DNA from: Bradyrhizobium sp. NFR13
GTDB taxonomy: Bacteria > Pseudomonadota > Alphaproteobacteria > Rhizobiales > Xanthobacteraceae
Length of the DNA stretch: 49,730 bases
Direction of reading: 5' to 3'
Assembly: GCF_900114605.1 (NCBI RefSeq)
Contig: NZ_FOTP01000012.1
Location: forward strand, 1 to 49,730
The notes under the pieces were generated by a model that saw only the letters and a program-made list of their open reading frames with translations, was not told where the DNA came from and ran no database searches. How positions within the stretch are numbered: the first letter of the stretch is position 1; each line of letters begins with the position of its first letter. Positions 24,072-33,251 of the stretch are shown here, piece by piece. The position numbers and the translations under genes were made by a program.

Positions 24072-26276
24072 ATGTCAATTTCGTCACCCGATCATGCGCG
24101 GCCCGCATCCGACATTCCCGTAAAAATGGAACTCGACGATCCCCATGGAGTCGCCGACCTCCAGGAGTCCGAGGTCTCGCGCGTTCGCGCCTTGCACGGC
24201 GTGTGGCGCTGGGCGCTGATACTGGCCACGCTCGCAACCATCCTGCTCTGCATCAACCAGCAATTTTCGCTGCGCTTCTTTGTCGATGTCACGCAACTCA
24301 ACACCGAATATTTCTATCTGCTAATCGCGCTGATGCTGCCGTTCACGTTCCTGATCTTTCCGGGAACGTCGAAGGCCGATCTCGACCGTGTGCCATGGTA
24401 CGACGTCGTATTGTTCGTCGCCACTTTCGCGGCCGCGATCTTCCTGATGATGAACATCCGCAAGGCCGCGCAATTTGGCTGGGAATTCGACGGCGCACCT
24501 AAACCCGTGATCGCCGCAGGCCTCGTGATGTGGTTCGTGCTGATGGAGGCGCTGCGCCGCACCGGCGGCTGGAGCCTGTTGCTCAGCGTCTTCCCCTTCA
24601 CGCTGTATCCACTGTTTGCCGACGCCAAATGGCTCGGACCGTTCCGCGGCACCCAGTCGACGCTGGAGCAGACCACGGCCTATCACGTGCTATCTGGGGA
24701 GAGCCTGCTCGGCATTCCGATCCAGGCCTTTGCCGACACCGTGATCGGCTTCCTGGTGTTCGGCACGGCGCTGATGATGACCGGTGCCGGCAAGTTCTTC
24801 ATCAACATTGCCTTCGCGATGTGCGGTACCTTCCGTGGTGGCGCGGCAAAGGTGTGCATCTTTGCATCCGGCCTGCTCGGCACCGTAGGCGGCAGCATCG
24901 TGTCCAATGTGCTCACCGCTGGAACGATGACGATCCCCGCGATGAAGAAAACCGGCTTCACGCCGTCCTATTCAGGAGCGATCGAAGCCTGCGCATCCAC
25001 CGGCGCCGTGCTGGCGCCACCGGTGCTGGGCGCGACGGCCTTCGTCATGGCGCAGTTCATGAACACGAGCTATGCCGACGTCGCCCTCGCCGCCACCATT
25101 CCGTCGATCTTGTATTACTTCGGTCTGTTCGCGCAGGTCGACAGCTACGCCGCGCGTCACAAGCTCGAAGGCATCCCGCGCGCGGAACTGCCCCGCTTCA
25201 TGGATGCGCTCAAGGAGGGCTGGTACTATCTCTTTGTCATCGCGATCCTTGTCGTAATGTTGCTGTACTTCAAACGCGAGAGCCACGCGCCGTTCTATGC
25301 CACCGCTTTGCTGGTCATCCTGCATCAATGGTCAGGCCCGGCACCATGGAAGAAGGGCAACACCGCCGTCCTGGCGCTCTCGATTGCGCTGACCGGATTG
25401 ATGGTTTGGCTCGATCTGCAGAACGCCTATCTATGGGGAATGTGCATCCTCGCTGCGCTCAATGAATTCTTCCCTGGCAAGAATTGGGGCGGCGCGCGCT
25501 GGATCCACTTCCTCGAACTCAACGGCAAGACCTTCGTCGAACTGATCGCGATCCTCGCCGGCTGCGGGTTGCTGATCGGCGCGTTCTCGCTCACCGGCGT
25601 AATCTCGAGCCTGGCCAACGATCTTCTGGCGATCGCCGGCGGCAACGTCTTCCTGCTGCTGATCATGTGTGCCTTCACCAGCCTGATCCTCGGCCTCGGC
25701 CTGACGACGACGTCCTGCTACATCTTCCTCGCTATCCTTGTCGCACCGGCGCTGGAGAAGCTCGGCCTCAACAAGATGGCCGTGCACATGTTCATCTTCT
25801 ATTGGGGCATGCTGTCGTCGATCACGCCACCGGTCGCCATCGCATCCTTTGCCGCCGCCGGCATCGCCGGCGCGCCGGCGATGAAGACCGGCTGGGAGTC
25901 GATGTGGGTCGGCAGCATCATCTATTTCATCCCGTTCTTCTTCGTGCTGAATCCGGCGCTGCTATTGCAGGGCGACAGCCCCTACCTCGAAGCGTTCGGC
26001 CTCACCGGCCTTGCCTGTCTCGGCATTGTCTTCATCTGCGGCGGCATTCAGGGCTATCAAGCCTATGTCGGCGATCTCCGCCGTGCGGGCGCGATGGAAT
26101 GGCCACTACGTGTGCTGCTGGTGATCGGTGGCTTCGTGATGGCGACACCCGGCGGCGGCATCAATCCGCTGTCGCAGTGGCAGATCGTCGCCCTCGCCGC
26201 CTGCATTCTCGCGCCGACGGTGCTGATCGCGCTGGCGCTGATCAGGCGCGGCGATGCGCGGCTCGCGGTGTCATGA
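24072..26276 (+). CDS. TRAP transporter fused permease (4TM/12TM, TAXI type)
   Basis: A 734-residue inner-membrane protein combining the small DctQ-like (about 50-220) and large DctM-like (about 225-660) TRAP subunits. The soluble N-terminal ~45 residues are followed by multiple strongly hydrophobic helices. DctM-type loops are visible: GTVGGSIVSNVLTAGTMTIP (about 276-295), ACASTGAVLAPPVLGATAF, and the second pseudo-repeat GLGLTTTSCYIF with SSITPPVAIASF. Those two repeat regions normally carry the Na+ and substrate sites. The C-terminal ~90 residues add further helices. It is the partner of the receptor encoded immediately upstream, and transport should be driven by a sodium gradient. Confidence 0.92.
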   Translation: MSISSPDHARPASDIPVKMELDDPHGVADLQESEVSRVRALHGVWRWALILATLATILLCINQQFSLRFFVDVTQLNTEYFYLLIALMLPFTFLIFPGTSKADLDRVPWYDVVLFVATFAAAIFLMMNIRKAAQFGWEFDGAPKPVIAAGLVMWFVLMEALRRTGGWSLLLSVFPFTLYPLFADAKWLGPFRGTQSTLEQTTAYHVLSGESLLGIPIQAFADTVIGFLVFGTALMMTGAGKFFINIAFAMCGTFRGGAAKVCIFASGLLGTVGGSIVSNVLTAGTMTIPAMKKTGFTPSYSGAIEACASTGAVLAPPVLGATAFVMAQFMNTSYADVALAATIPSILYYFGLFAQVDSYAARHKLEGIPRAELPRFMDALKEGWYYLFVIAILVVMLLYFKRESHAPFYATALLVILHQWSGPAPWKKGNTAVLALSIALTGLMVWLDLQNAYLWGMCILAALNEFFPGKNWGGARWIHFLELNGKTFVELIAILAGCGLLIGAFSLTGVISSLANDLLAIAGGNVFLLLIMCAFTSLILGLGLTTTSCYIFLAILVAPALEKLGLNKMAVHMFIFYWGMLSSITPPVAIASFAAAGIAGAPAMKTGWESMWVGSIIYFIPFFFVLNPALLLQGDSPYLEAFGLTGLACLGIVFICGGIQGYQAYVGDLRRAGAMEWPLRVLLVIGGFVMATPGGGINPLSQWQIVALAACILAPTVLIALALIRRGDARLAVS

Positions 26277-26311
26277 CCGCGAAGGCATTCAGGTCGATTG
26301 AAGATTGAAAG

Positions 26312-26764
26312 CTAGAAAAACTCTTCCGGGCAGGGATCGACGATCTTCCAGAGATCCATGCCGTTCTTGATCTTTTTCATTTCCGGCGTGAGACCGCCGT
26401 TGCGCGCAAGCCAATCTTTCACCGGCGGCGGATAATAGGCCATCAGGTCCGAGGTGCCCTCGTAGCTGATCACCTTCATGCCGAAGGTGAAAGCCTTGTC
26501 GTAATAGGCCTGATGGAAGCCCAAGCTGGCGCGCGGAGTCACGCAGACCTTGTTCATCGGCACGATGCCGAACACCAGCGTGCAGGCCGAATTGCAGATG
26601 CCGTCGATGATCACCCGCTCCTTCCGGTCGCGGATGCGCTCATACTTGGCCTTGTATTCCTCGACATAGCCGCCGTGGTCCCGGGTGATGCGCAAATCTG
26701 CCCGTGCCGGGGCTACAGACAGCACCAGCAGGGACATCAGGACAGGCAGCAGCGAAAGACGCAT
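26312..26764 (-). CDS. Small periplasmic ClpP/crotonase-like protein (COG3904-type)
   Basis: A 150-residue exported protein. Residues 1-22 are a signal peptide ending ARA. The mature part has VIIDGICNSACTLVFG (51-66) and the ASLGFHQAYYD block (79-89), the pattern of periplasmic ClpP-like proteins in which a Ser after the turn (S59) and a following His (H84) would be nucleophile and base. Four cysteines (C57, C61, C74, C147) could form disulfides. Whether it is an active peptidase is unknown. It converges with the TRAP permease gene and lies downstream of the ilvA terminator region. Confidence 0.6.
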   Translation of the reverse strand: MRLSLLPVLMSLLVLSVAPARADLRITRDHGGYVEEYKAKYERIRDRKERVIIDGICNSACTLVFGIVPMNKVCVTPRASLGFHQAYYDKAFTFGMKVISYEGTSDLMAYYPPPVKDWLARNGGLTPEMKKIKNGMDLWKIVDPCPEEFF

Positions 26765-26876
26765 CGCGTGATGAAACCGGTAAGGGACCCCAAGCCAACG
26801 CCCTTTTCCGGCATCAGCACACCGCCCGACTCTGGCCGGACAGTGCTAGTATTCCGTTAAGCATCGCCTTTGAGCG

Positions 26877-26902
26877 AAAAAAAGGCAGGAACCGGCCCTG
26901 CC
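26877..26902 (-). terminator. Intrinsic terminator of ilvA
   Basis: On the minus strand GGCAGG (26902-26897) pairs with CCTGCC (26889-26884) around a 7-nt loop, and seven consecutive T follow (26883-26877). It starts 35 bp after the ilvA stop. This is a textbook rho-independent terminator. Confidence 0.85.
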
Positions 26903-26936
26903 TCACTCTCTACCCCACCCGACTACCCCACCCGGC

Positions 26937-28454
26937 CTAGCCGTTCAGGAACATCCGGTAGACCGGATTTAGCGTTTCATCCTCATAGGGATAGCCGAGC
27001 GACGTCAGCCGCTGCGTCAGGGTCGGGCGGTCGGCCTGCGGGACTTCAATCCCAACAAGCACCCGGCCGTAATCCGCGCCGTGGTTACGGTAGTGGAACA
27101 ACGTGATGTTCCAGTCCGCGCCCATCTGGTCGAGGAATTTCAGCAAGGCGCCCGGACGCTCCGGGAACTCGAAGCGCAGGATAACCTCGTCCCGCAAAGC
27201 CGGCGGTGCTCGCCCGCCAACCATATAGCGGATGTGCAGCTTGGCGGTTTCGTCCGCGCTGATGTCCAGCACCTTGTAGCCGAGGGCCTGCAACTGCCCG
27301 ATCAGCTCGCCCTTGTCGTTTTTCGCGCCGCTCAGCTTCAGGCCGACAAAGACATTGGCTTCCTTGGCATCGGCATAGCGATAGTTGAACTCGGTGATGT
27401 TGTGATTGCCGATGGTCTGAATAAAGCGGCGATAGCTGCCGGGCTGCTCTGGAATGGTCACGCCCAGCAGGATCTCGCGGGCCTCGCCGACCTCAGCACG
27501 CTCTGCGACGTGCCGCAGGCGATCGAAATTCATGTTGGCGCCGCTGTTGATGGCAATTAGCGCGCCGGTGCGCGTGGGATTGTTCGCGGCGTAGCTCTTC
27601 AGTCCTGCCAGCGCCAAGGCGCCGGCCGGCTCCGCGATCACGCGCATATCCTCGAAGATATCCTTGATGGCAGCGCACATCTCGTCGGTGTCGGCCGTGA
27701 TCACATCATCGAGCAATTCGCGGCAGAGACGGAATGTTTCGACGCCGGCCTGGCGCACGGCCACACCGTCGGCGAACAAACCGACCCGATTGAGAACGAC
27801 GCGCTCGCCAGCATCTATCGCGGCTTTCATCGAGGCGGCATCGACGGGCTCGACACCAATGACCTTGGTCTCCGGGCGCAGAAATTTGATGAAGGACGCA
27901 ACGCCGGCCGCAAGCCCGCCACCGCCGATCGGCACGAACACCGCCTCGATCGGATCGGGATGCTGCTGCAGGATTTCCATGCCGATGGTGCCCTGCCCCG
28001 CGATCACGTCGGGATCGTCATAGGGATGCACGAAGGTCAGCTTCTGCTCGGCCTCGAGCTTGCGCGCATGCGCCGCTGCTTCGTCGAACGTGTCGCCGAA
28101 CAGCACGGCATTGCCGCCCCAATATCTGACCGCATCGATCTTGATCGGCGGCGTGGTCACAGGCATCACGATGGTTGCCTTGATCCCGAGCCGCTGCGCC
28201 GACAGCGCCACGCCCTGCGCATGATTGCCAGCCGACGCGCAAATCACGCCGGCCGCGCGCTGCTCCGCAGACAGCCCCGCAATACGGTTGTACGCGCCAC
28301 GAATCTTGAACGAGAACACCGGCTGCAAATCCTCGCGCTTGAGCAGCACGGGGCTTCCCATGCGCGCGGTCAGCCGAACCATCGGGTCCAGCGGCGTCTG
28401 GATCGCGACGTCATAGACGCGGCTGTCCAGGATTTTGCGAACGTAGTCAGTCAC
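26937..28454 (-). CDS. ilvA: Threonine ammonia-lyase (threonine dehydratase), biosynthetic
   Basis: A 505-residue PLP enzyme deaminating L-threonine to 2-oxobutyrate, the first step of isoleucine synthesis. The GTG at 28454 is preferred because AAGGA sits just upstream; the frame continues 10 codons further without a signal. The Schiff-base lysine is K50 (FSFKIRGAYN), and the phosphate-binding glycine loop reads IGGGGLAAG. Two ACT-like regulatory domains follow: LLGVTIPEQPGSYRRF (from about 325) and RFEFPERPGALLKFL (from about 420), as in isoleucine-inhibited enzymes. Catabolic TdcB-type enzymes lack this double regulatory tail. A clear terminator lies downstream. Confidence 0.93.
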   Translation of the reverse strand: MTDYVRKILDSRVYDVAIQTPLDPMVRLTARMGSPVLLKREDLQPVFSFKIRGAYNRIAGLSAEQRAAGVICASAGNHAQGVALSAQRLGIKATIVMPVTTPPIKIDAVRYWGGNAVLFGDTFDEAAAHARKLEAEQKLTFVHPYDDPDVIAGQGTIGMEILQQHPDPIEAVFVPIGGGGLAAGVASFIKFLRPETKVIGVEPVDAASMKAAIDAGERVVLNRVGLFADGVAVRQAGVETFRLCRELLDDVITADTDEMCAAIKDIFEDMRVIAEPAGALALAGLKSYAANNPTRTGALIAINSGANMNFDRLRHVAERAEVGEAREILLGVTIPEQPGSYRRFIQTIGNHNITEFNYRYADAKEANVFVGLKLSGAKNDKGELIGQLQALGYKVLDISADETAKLHIRYMVGGRAPPALRDEVILRFEFPERPGALLKFLDQMGADWNITLFHYRNHGADYGRVLVGIEVPQADRPTLTQRLTSLGYPYEDETLNPVYRMFLNG

Positions 28455-28679
28455 GAGAGGTCCTTGAACGTGTCGGCGCACCAATGGAGCACAGAACCGC
28501 TTGCCGGCGGCTTGCCGGGCCAGATGGGCACCGAAATGACCGAGAAATCAAGCCCCGTTTGCGCCTAAACACCTGTGCACGGCTGGGCACGATTTCCCAG
28601 ATCGGCGTTAACGATGGCGTACGGCTCCCGGCGTATATTGGATTGCTGATCCAGATCATCAGAACCAGCGACGCCCTCG

Positions 28680-29750
28680 ATGCAACTATCACCAATCGAA
28701 CACGCAGCAACATCACCCCGAAGCGATCACACGCGTCAGGTCTGGATCGATTTTGCACGCGGTATAGGCGTCATTCTCGTGGTCTATGGCCACGTACTCG
28801 GCGGCTTGATACCGCCGCATCTGTTTCCGGACGGGCCGCTCGCCCAGTGGATGAGCTATGCGCTCTATACGTTCCACATGCCGCTGTTCTTCTTTCTCGC
28901 GGGTCTGAACGTACAGCACAGCCTCGCACGCGGAACTCGAACGTTCCTCGCCGGCAAGGCGTGGACGATCGCCTATCCCTATGTTCTGTGGTCGCTGATC
29001 CAGGGTGGCGTGATCATGCTGATATCGCGCAACGCCAATATTCCCATCACAGCCAGCGACCTTGCGGCGATCTGGTATCGCCCGATGGCGCAATTCTGGT
29101 TTCTATATGCCCTGATGATCTGCCACATATTGGCGGTACTCATTCCCAATCGCACCATCATGATCGCCGTCGCGCTCGCAGGCCTGACCGTCTTCATGCT
29201 GTTGCCGATCCGGCCCGACCTTGCGCTCACCATGCATCACCTGCCGTTCTATGTCGCAGGTCTTTGCGCCACCCGCATCGTGATGGTGTGGCAGCCTCAT
29301 GGGCGAACGGGCTGGACCACGTGGACTGTGATCGCCGCTGGTTTCGCTGCTGCGGTTGCCATTGGAGGACAGCTCTCCGGCCTCGACGCAAATGGCGCGG
29401 CTTCGCTTCCGGCATGTATTCTCGGCATCGGCAGCGTGGTGCTGCTTTGCAAATTGCTCAACGAGACGCGGTATCGCTGGCTGGCACTGGTCGGCGTCAT
29501 GTCCATGACAATCTATGTGCTGCACATCATGGCTGGGTCCGGAACGCGGATCATCATGCAGATGTTGCACGTGCCGCCAATGCCGTGGGTCTATCTCCTC
29601 GCAGGCACCGCGGCCGGCGTGATCCTGCCCATGGTCGCCCATACCGTGTTGCAGCGGCTGAACCTGCTGGCGCCACTCGGGCTAGCGCCACTGCCGAAGC
29701 GCAAACCTGCATCCGCTCCGCCTGTCAGCCAGGCGGCCCGATCGGACTAA
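28680..29750 (+). CDS. Acyltransferase family 3 membrane protein
   Basis: A 356-residue integral membrane protein with about ten hydrophobic helices. The first helix carries VWIDFARGIGVILVVYGHVLGG, the AT3-family start with the catalytic His in GH. AT3 proteins move acetyl or succinyl groups from the cytosol onto extracytoplasmic glycans such as O-antigen, exopolysaccharide or Nod factor. The C-terminal ~25 residues are Pro/Ala/Lys-rich. No clear Shine-Dalgarno precedes the ATG. Its stop overlaps tail-to-tail by 4 bp with the O-antigen-ligase-like gene, and both may act on the same surface polysaccharide. Confidence 0.82.
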   Translation: MQLSPIEHAATSPRSDHTRQVWIDFARGIGVILVVYGHVLGGLIPPHLFPDGPLAQWMSYALYTFHMPLFFFLAGLNVQHSLARGTRTFLAGKAWTIAYPYVLWSLIQGGVIMLISRNANIPITASDLAAIWYRPMAQFWFLYALMICHILAVLIPNRTIMIAVALAGLTVFMLLPIRPDLALTMHHLPFYVAGLCATRIVMVWQPHGRTGWTTWTVIAAGFAAAVAIGGQLSGLDANGAASLPACILGIGSVVLLCKLLNETRYRWLALVGVMSMTIYVLHIMAGSGTRIIMQMLHVPPMPWVYLLAGTAAGVILPMVAHTVLQRLNLLAPLGLAPLPKRKPASAPPVSQAARSD

Positions 29751-31189
29751 ACGCTGCCGGTCCGGATTCCGGCCTGCGCCTGCTGCAGGGGCATCGCGGT
29801 ATCCTCAGCAGATCTAGCAGTCTGGTCGTGCGGACAAGCCATCGCGAAGATCATCCAGAACAGAGCGGAGATCTCACCTGACGAGATACTGGTCAGGGGC
29901 AAGTGAATCAGGATACCGCCGAGCGACAGAGCGCCGAGCACCACGCCTTCTTTGGTCGGCATCCGCCATGCCGCAGACGTGCTCCAGATCCCGACCCAGA
30001 TATAGGCTGCCAAACAGAGCAGTCCGACGGGAATGCCGAGCGTAAGCCAGCTCGCGATGATCTGGCCATCGACCGGCATGGTGCCCGCGACACCGATATC
30101 GGTGAAGCTGAAGCCGGATCCCACCACCATGCTGTCAGGTGTATTCCACAGTGTCACGAACTCCTCGAGACGTTCATTACCGCTGCCATCCTCGGAGCCG
30201 CTGCCCAGCGACTGCAACCGCTCGATGATCACTTCGCCAAACGGCGTGAACAGGACCGCGGCCGTGGCCGCGCCGACGATTCCAAGTCCGGTCGCAAGCG
30301 CCCGCCGCCGCGTGGATTGAAACACCATGCAGAACAGCACGGCCACCGCGAGCGCGATCCAGCCGGTCCGATACAGCGACAGCAACAGGCCCAGTGCCGC
30401 GGGCGCCAGGGCAATCAAAGATTGCCACCCCGGTCTCAGGAAGCCCAGCAACAGCAGTCCCGTCGCCGTGAAGGTCGCGTAAGTGGCGGGCCCGTTCATC
30501 GTGCTGAAGACGCGCACCATATAGGGCAGCGGATAGCCTGCCGACAGGATCGAGGCATAGTTCATCCAGAACCGATCCCAACTCGGCGGATCGACATATT
30601 GCCAGATGCCGTAAAGACCCGTCAGCGGCAGCACCACGAGAAAGATGCGCGCCATGGCATTGACGAGTTCGCCATCGGATTTCGCGCGCTGCTGCAGAGC
30701 GATGCCGTAAAGCACGGGCGCCGCCCACTTCAACGCACCTGTCGCAGCGCTCATCCAGTCATTCTGGAAAATCGACAGCATAGCACCGTAAGCGATGCAG
30801 GCCAGCACGATAGCCGGCGCGATCAGCCAGGGATCACGCAACTGCTCGCGGGACGACAGTAATGTCCACAGGCTCGGTAACGGCATCAGGATAAATAGCA
30901 GAGGCCCGATCAGCATGATGCTGGCCGCGTCGTAGCCCACCGACACATCGACCACGCGCCGCACGAATGGCGCGAAGGCAAACAGCAGGATGGCCGACTG
31001 GACATGGGCCGCGGTGCTGCGTTGCCAGGCCAGCCAGCCAGCAGCGGCGCAACCGGCCACGAAGAGCGGGCGCGACAGACCGCCCAGCGCGGGACCGACC
31101 ACCAAGGTCACGATCAGAAGCAGCGCAGTCGGTAGCCACCCGGACAGGACGAAATCCGCCGGACCGGATTTGAGTCGGCCTTGATTCAT
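29747..31189 (-). CDS. O-antigen ligase/polymerase-like membrane protein
   Basis: A 480-residue polytopic membrane protein, roughly a dozen helices, with a large loop at about 320-390 (SLGSGSEDGSGNERL and the VVGSGFSFTD block). Such an extracytoplasmic loop between late helices is the Wzy_C/WaaL (O-antigen ligase) arrangement, and the LSLYRTGWIALAVAV stretch with a conserved-looking Arg supports it. It could ligate or polymerise glycan chains at the periplasmic face. The pairing with the AT3 acyltransferase points to surface polysaccharide modification. No glycosyltransferases are nearby, so the assignment stays at family level. Confidence 0.65.
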   Translation of the reverse strand: MNQGRLKSGPADFVLSGWLPTALLLIVTLVVGPALGGLSRPLFVAGCAAAGWLAWQRSTAAHVQSAILLFAFAPFVRRVVDVSVGYDAASIMLIGPLLFILMPLPSLWTLLSSREQLRDPWLIAPAIVLACIAYGAMLSIFQNDWMSAATGALKWAAPVLYGIALQQRAKSDGELVNAMARIFLVVLPLTGLYGIWQYVDPPSWDRFWMNYASILSAGYPLPYMVRVFSTMNGPATYATFTATGLLLLGFLRPGWQSLIALAPAALGLLLSLYRTGWIALAVAVLFCMVFQSTRRRALATGLGIVGAATAAVLFTPFGEVIIERLQSLGSGSEDGSGNERLEEFVTLWNTPDSMVVGSGFSFTDIGVAGTMPVDGQIIASWLTLGIPVGLLCLAAYIWVGIWSTSAAWRMPTKEGVVLGALSLGGILIHLPLTSISSGEISALFWMIFAMACPHDQTARSAEDTAMPLQQAQAGIRTGSV

Positions 31190-31292
31190 GACGGCAGACT
31201 ATAGCGAGCAGCGCCCTGACGTTAGGCAAAACCGCTGCGCTCCCCATCGCGGGGCTGGCTTTTGTGACTTTCGCCGCTATGGTGCCGCCGTC

Positions 31293-31369
31293 GCACTCGT
31301 AGCTCAGCTGGATAGAGCATCGGATTTCGATTCCGAGGGTCGGGCGTTCGAATCGCTCCGAGTGCACCA
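31293..31369 (+). tRNA. tRNA-Arg, anticodon UCG
   Basis: A 77-nt cloverleaf: acceptor GCACTCG pairs with CGAGTGC, D stem GCTC/GAGC, anticodon stem TCGGA/TCCGA with loop TTTCGAT (anticodon TCG, reading CGA), and T arm GGGCG-TTCGAAT-CGCTC with one G-U pair. The CCA end is encoded. It lies between the ligase-like gene and a hypothetical gene. I find no integrase or a second copy of its 3' end within the window. Confidence 0.97.
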
Positions 31370-31415
31370 TTACAGATGCCCTTAAACGCCTGTGCCCATT
31401 TGGCTTTTCCAGGGA

Positions 31416-32339
31416 TTAGGCGCTGGCTTCGCGCTCGATCATCCGTAACCGCACGAATGCCGCCCAGGCTTGGGGAAACTCCGCACTCTTGGCATCGATG
31501 GCCATCAGGGCCCGGAGGGCCTCTCGAATTTCGTCCGGCGAAGGCTGCTGAGATGAGGTCCCCGCTTTGGACTTAGCCCAGAGATCTTCAACCGATTTTG
31601 CCAGCACCAACGCCTCGGCATTCGTGCGTTTCTGCACAGGCTTCGCCAACACGTGGTTCGGCGGAAAGACTGGCCAGGCGGTCGGCGGCTTGTCGGAACG
31701 CCAGTCGGATTCGGGACTAGGCGTGGTTTTGAATGTCTGGTTTCCCGATTGCTGCCCGCCCGAGCCGGGTTGGACTGCCAGACGGCCGAGTTGCTGCTCG
31801 GTCGTCCCGGCCGGTCCACTGCCCGCAGGTGATAGTTGCGACGCCATGTCCGTGAGCACTGACGGGTCGGCTGTCGGCAGCGTCTTTTGAACCAGCTTGA
31901 TCGCCTGGAGCGCACCGGGCGATATTCCGATCTTCTGTTGAGCCAGCTTCTCTTCTTCTTCAGAGACCGGACAGGCCTTGTACGCATCGTGCCGTTGCGC
32001 GATCTCTCCGTCGTCGTCGATACGCGCAAAGTCGATGGCAACCGCGTAGACGAAGGCGCGATGCCCGCGGTAACTCCCCGATCTGTCCTTGGCGTTCACG
32101 GTGCCGCAAACATACTTCCCGGCAACGACCTGGACCGACCGCAAGCCATCGAATTGCGCAGATGACGGATTCAGCAAGAGCCGCGCAACCGCAGCACGCG
32201 CCTTCGAATGATTGGTCGTCAGGACGGCATCCAGCGCGTAGTCAGGCCGAATGAAGGACGGCTGATAATAGAACGCGGATGCGGCCGCAAAAAACGCTGC
32301 GCCCACGCCGGCAGATATCAGAGCAGCTGGCGTGTTCAT
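31416..32339 (-). CDS. Hypothetical membrane-anchored protein
   Basis: A 307-residue protein taken from the ATG at 32339 (MNTPAALISAG), which places a hydrophobic anchor at residues 5-25; the open frame runs to 32474 but that extension lacks a start signal. Residues about 30-130 hold a globular domain with the blocks LLLNPSSAQFDGLRSV and GKYVCGTVNAKDRSG, a pattern seen in small periplasmic proteins of Rhizobiales. A long Gln/Ser/Pro/Gly-rich linker (about 160-245) leads to a helical C terminus. I do not recognise a function. It is divergent from the PilZ gene. Confidence 0.65.
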   Translation of the reverse strand: MNTPAALISAGVGAAFFAAASAFYYQPSFIRPDYALDAVLTTNHSKARAAVARLLLNPSSAQFDGLRSVQVVAGKYVCGTVNAKDRSGSYRGHRAFVYAVAIDFARIDDDGEIAQRHDAYKACPVSEEEEKLAQQKIGISPGALQAIKLVQKTLPTADPSVLTDMASQLSPAGSGPAGTTEQQLGRLAVQPGSGGQQSGNQTFKTTPSPESDWRSDKPPTAWPVFPPNHVLAKPVQKRTNAEALVLAKSVEDLWAKSKAGTSSQQPSPDEIREALRALMAIDAKSAEFPQAWAAFVRLRMIEREASA

Positions 32340-32549
32340 GCAGTACGGCGCTCCGCCCAAGCTGTTCGACAGCCACGAATACCACTTTACATTGCACCAG
32401 CCTGTGACCATTCCGTTAACGCTCACCCCCACAAACCGCCGTGTCTGGAACCCCTCGTTGCGCTTGCACGGCAAAGGCCTGCCGTCAGCGGTATTTACCA
32501 GCCGTTACCACCTCCAATTTAGAATTTCCTGCGCCAAGGAAGCGCGTCG

Positions 32550-32861
32550 ATGATCCCTGAAAAACCAAATGCTGGCCGCGTCGCGTTCGAGCGCGGTTTC
32601 CCTGTCTGGCTCATGGCCATCGACGGCACATGGCGCCGCAGCTGCCGCATCATGGACGTGTCCGAAACGGGCGCGCGCCTGATCGTCGAGAGCTCGATCG
32701 AGGGCATCAATCTCAAGGAGTTCTTCCTGCTGCTGTCGTCCACCGGACTGGCGTTCCGTCGCTGCGAGCTCGCCTGGGTCAATGGTGAGGAGATCGGCGC
32801 GACATTCCTGCGACAGGGCGCCAAGAAGAAAGCCGTCCGGCCGGCTGACACCGAATCCTGA
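32550..32861 (+). CDS. PilZ domain protein
   Basis: A 103-residue protein that is essentially one PilZ domain: a charged N terminus (R10, R15) and then the DVSETGARLIV block (36-46), matching the D/NxSxxG c-di-GMP motif. The paired N-terminal arginine motif RxxxR is present as imperfect R10/R15 (spacing of five), so c-di-GMP binding is possible but not assured. It would be a small cytosolic effector or adaptor, and no partner is evident next to it. AAGGA precedes the ATG. The stop codon lies inside the first copy of a perfect 19-bp tandem duplication. Confidence 0.82.
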   Translation: MIPEKPNAGRVAFERGFPVWLMAIDGTWRRSCRIMDVSETGARLIVESSIEGINLKEFFLLLSSTGLAFRRCELAWVNGEEIGATFLRQGAKKKAVRPADTES

Positions 32862-32892
32862 CCTCCCTGCGACATCCTGACCTCCCTGCGAC
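32855..32892. repeat. Perfect 19-bp tandem duplication across the PilZ stop codon
   Basis: ATCCTGACCTCCCTGCGAC occurs twice in a row (32855-32873, 32874-32892). The first copy carries the TGA stop of the PilZ gene. Because the unit is 19 bp, the second copy's stop lies in another frame. It looks like a recent replication-slippage event. Confidence 0.9.
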
Positions 32893-33032
32893 CGGTGCCG
32901 GAATCTGGCGCCTGACACGCGGCAGCTCCGCTGCCCGGATCTGCCCAACTTTGCGGCAGGAACATCCGCGCGCGCCAACTCTTGTCCCGTCAACAGTTGG
33001 GTGCGTTTGTCCGTTTGAACCCGGGAGCCACC

Positions 33033-33251
33033 GTGAAGAATTTTTCTCATGCCGCGTTTCCGCCCGACACGATCTCAGTGATGAAACAGGCGCTCGACGG
33101 TGCTGTTTCAACGCTGCCGCATCCCGTCAACTCGTCCCATGTCCAACGCATCGCCGAAAGTATTCTGCGGACGACGCGCGAGGGCGAACGCGATCCCACA
33201 ATGCTCCAGACCATGGCGCTGCTGGAATTGCAGATTACCCAGCGGGACTGA
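33033..33251 (+). CDS. Small hypothetical protein (72 residues)
   Basis: A GTG start at 33033 is chosen because GGGAG lies six bases upstream; an ATG-type extension to 32982 is less likely. The 72-residue product is helical and mildly charged, without a signal peptide or membrane segment. Blocks such as HVQRIAESILRTTREGERD resemble short conserved hypothetical proteins of Bradyrhizobium, but I cannot name a family. It is followed 105 bp later by another small gene on the same strand. Confidence 0.55.
   Translation: MKNFSHAAFPPDTISVMKQALDGAVSTLPHPVNSSHVQRIAESILRTTREGERDPTMLQTMALLELQITQRD

Noticed and set aside
31293-32900. tRNA-Arg as integration site of a genomic island
   Set aside because: No integrase, no repeat of the tRNA 3' end and no shift to phage-type genes was found in the following 5 kb.
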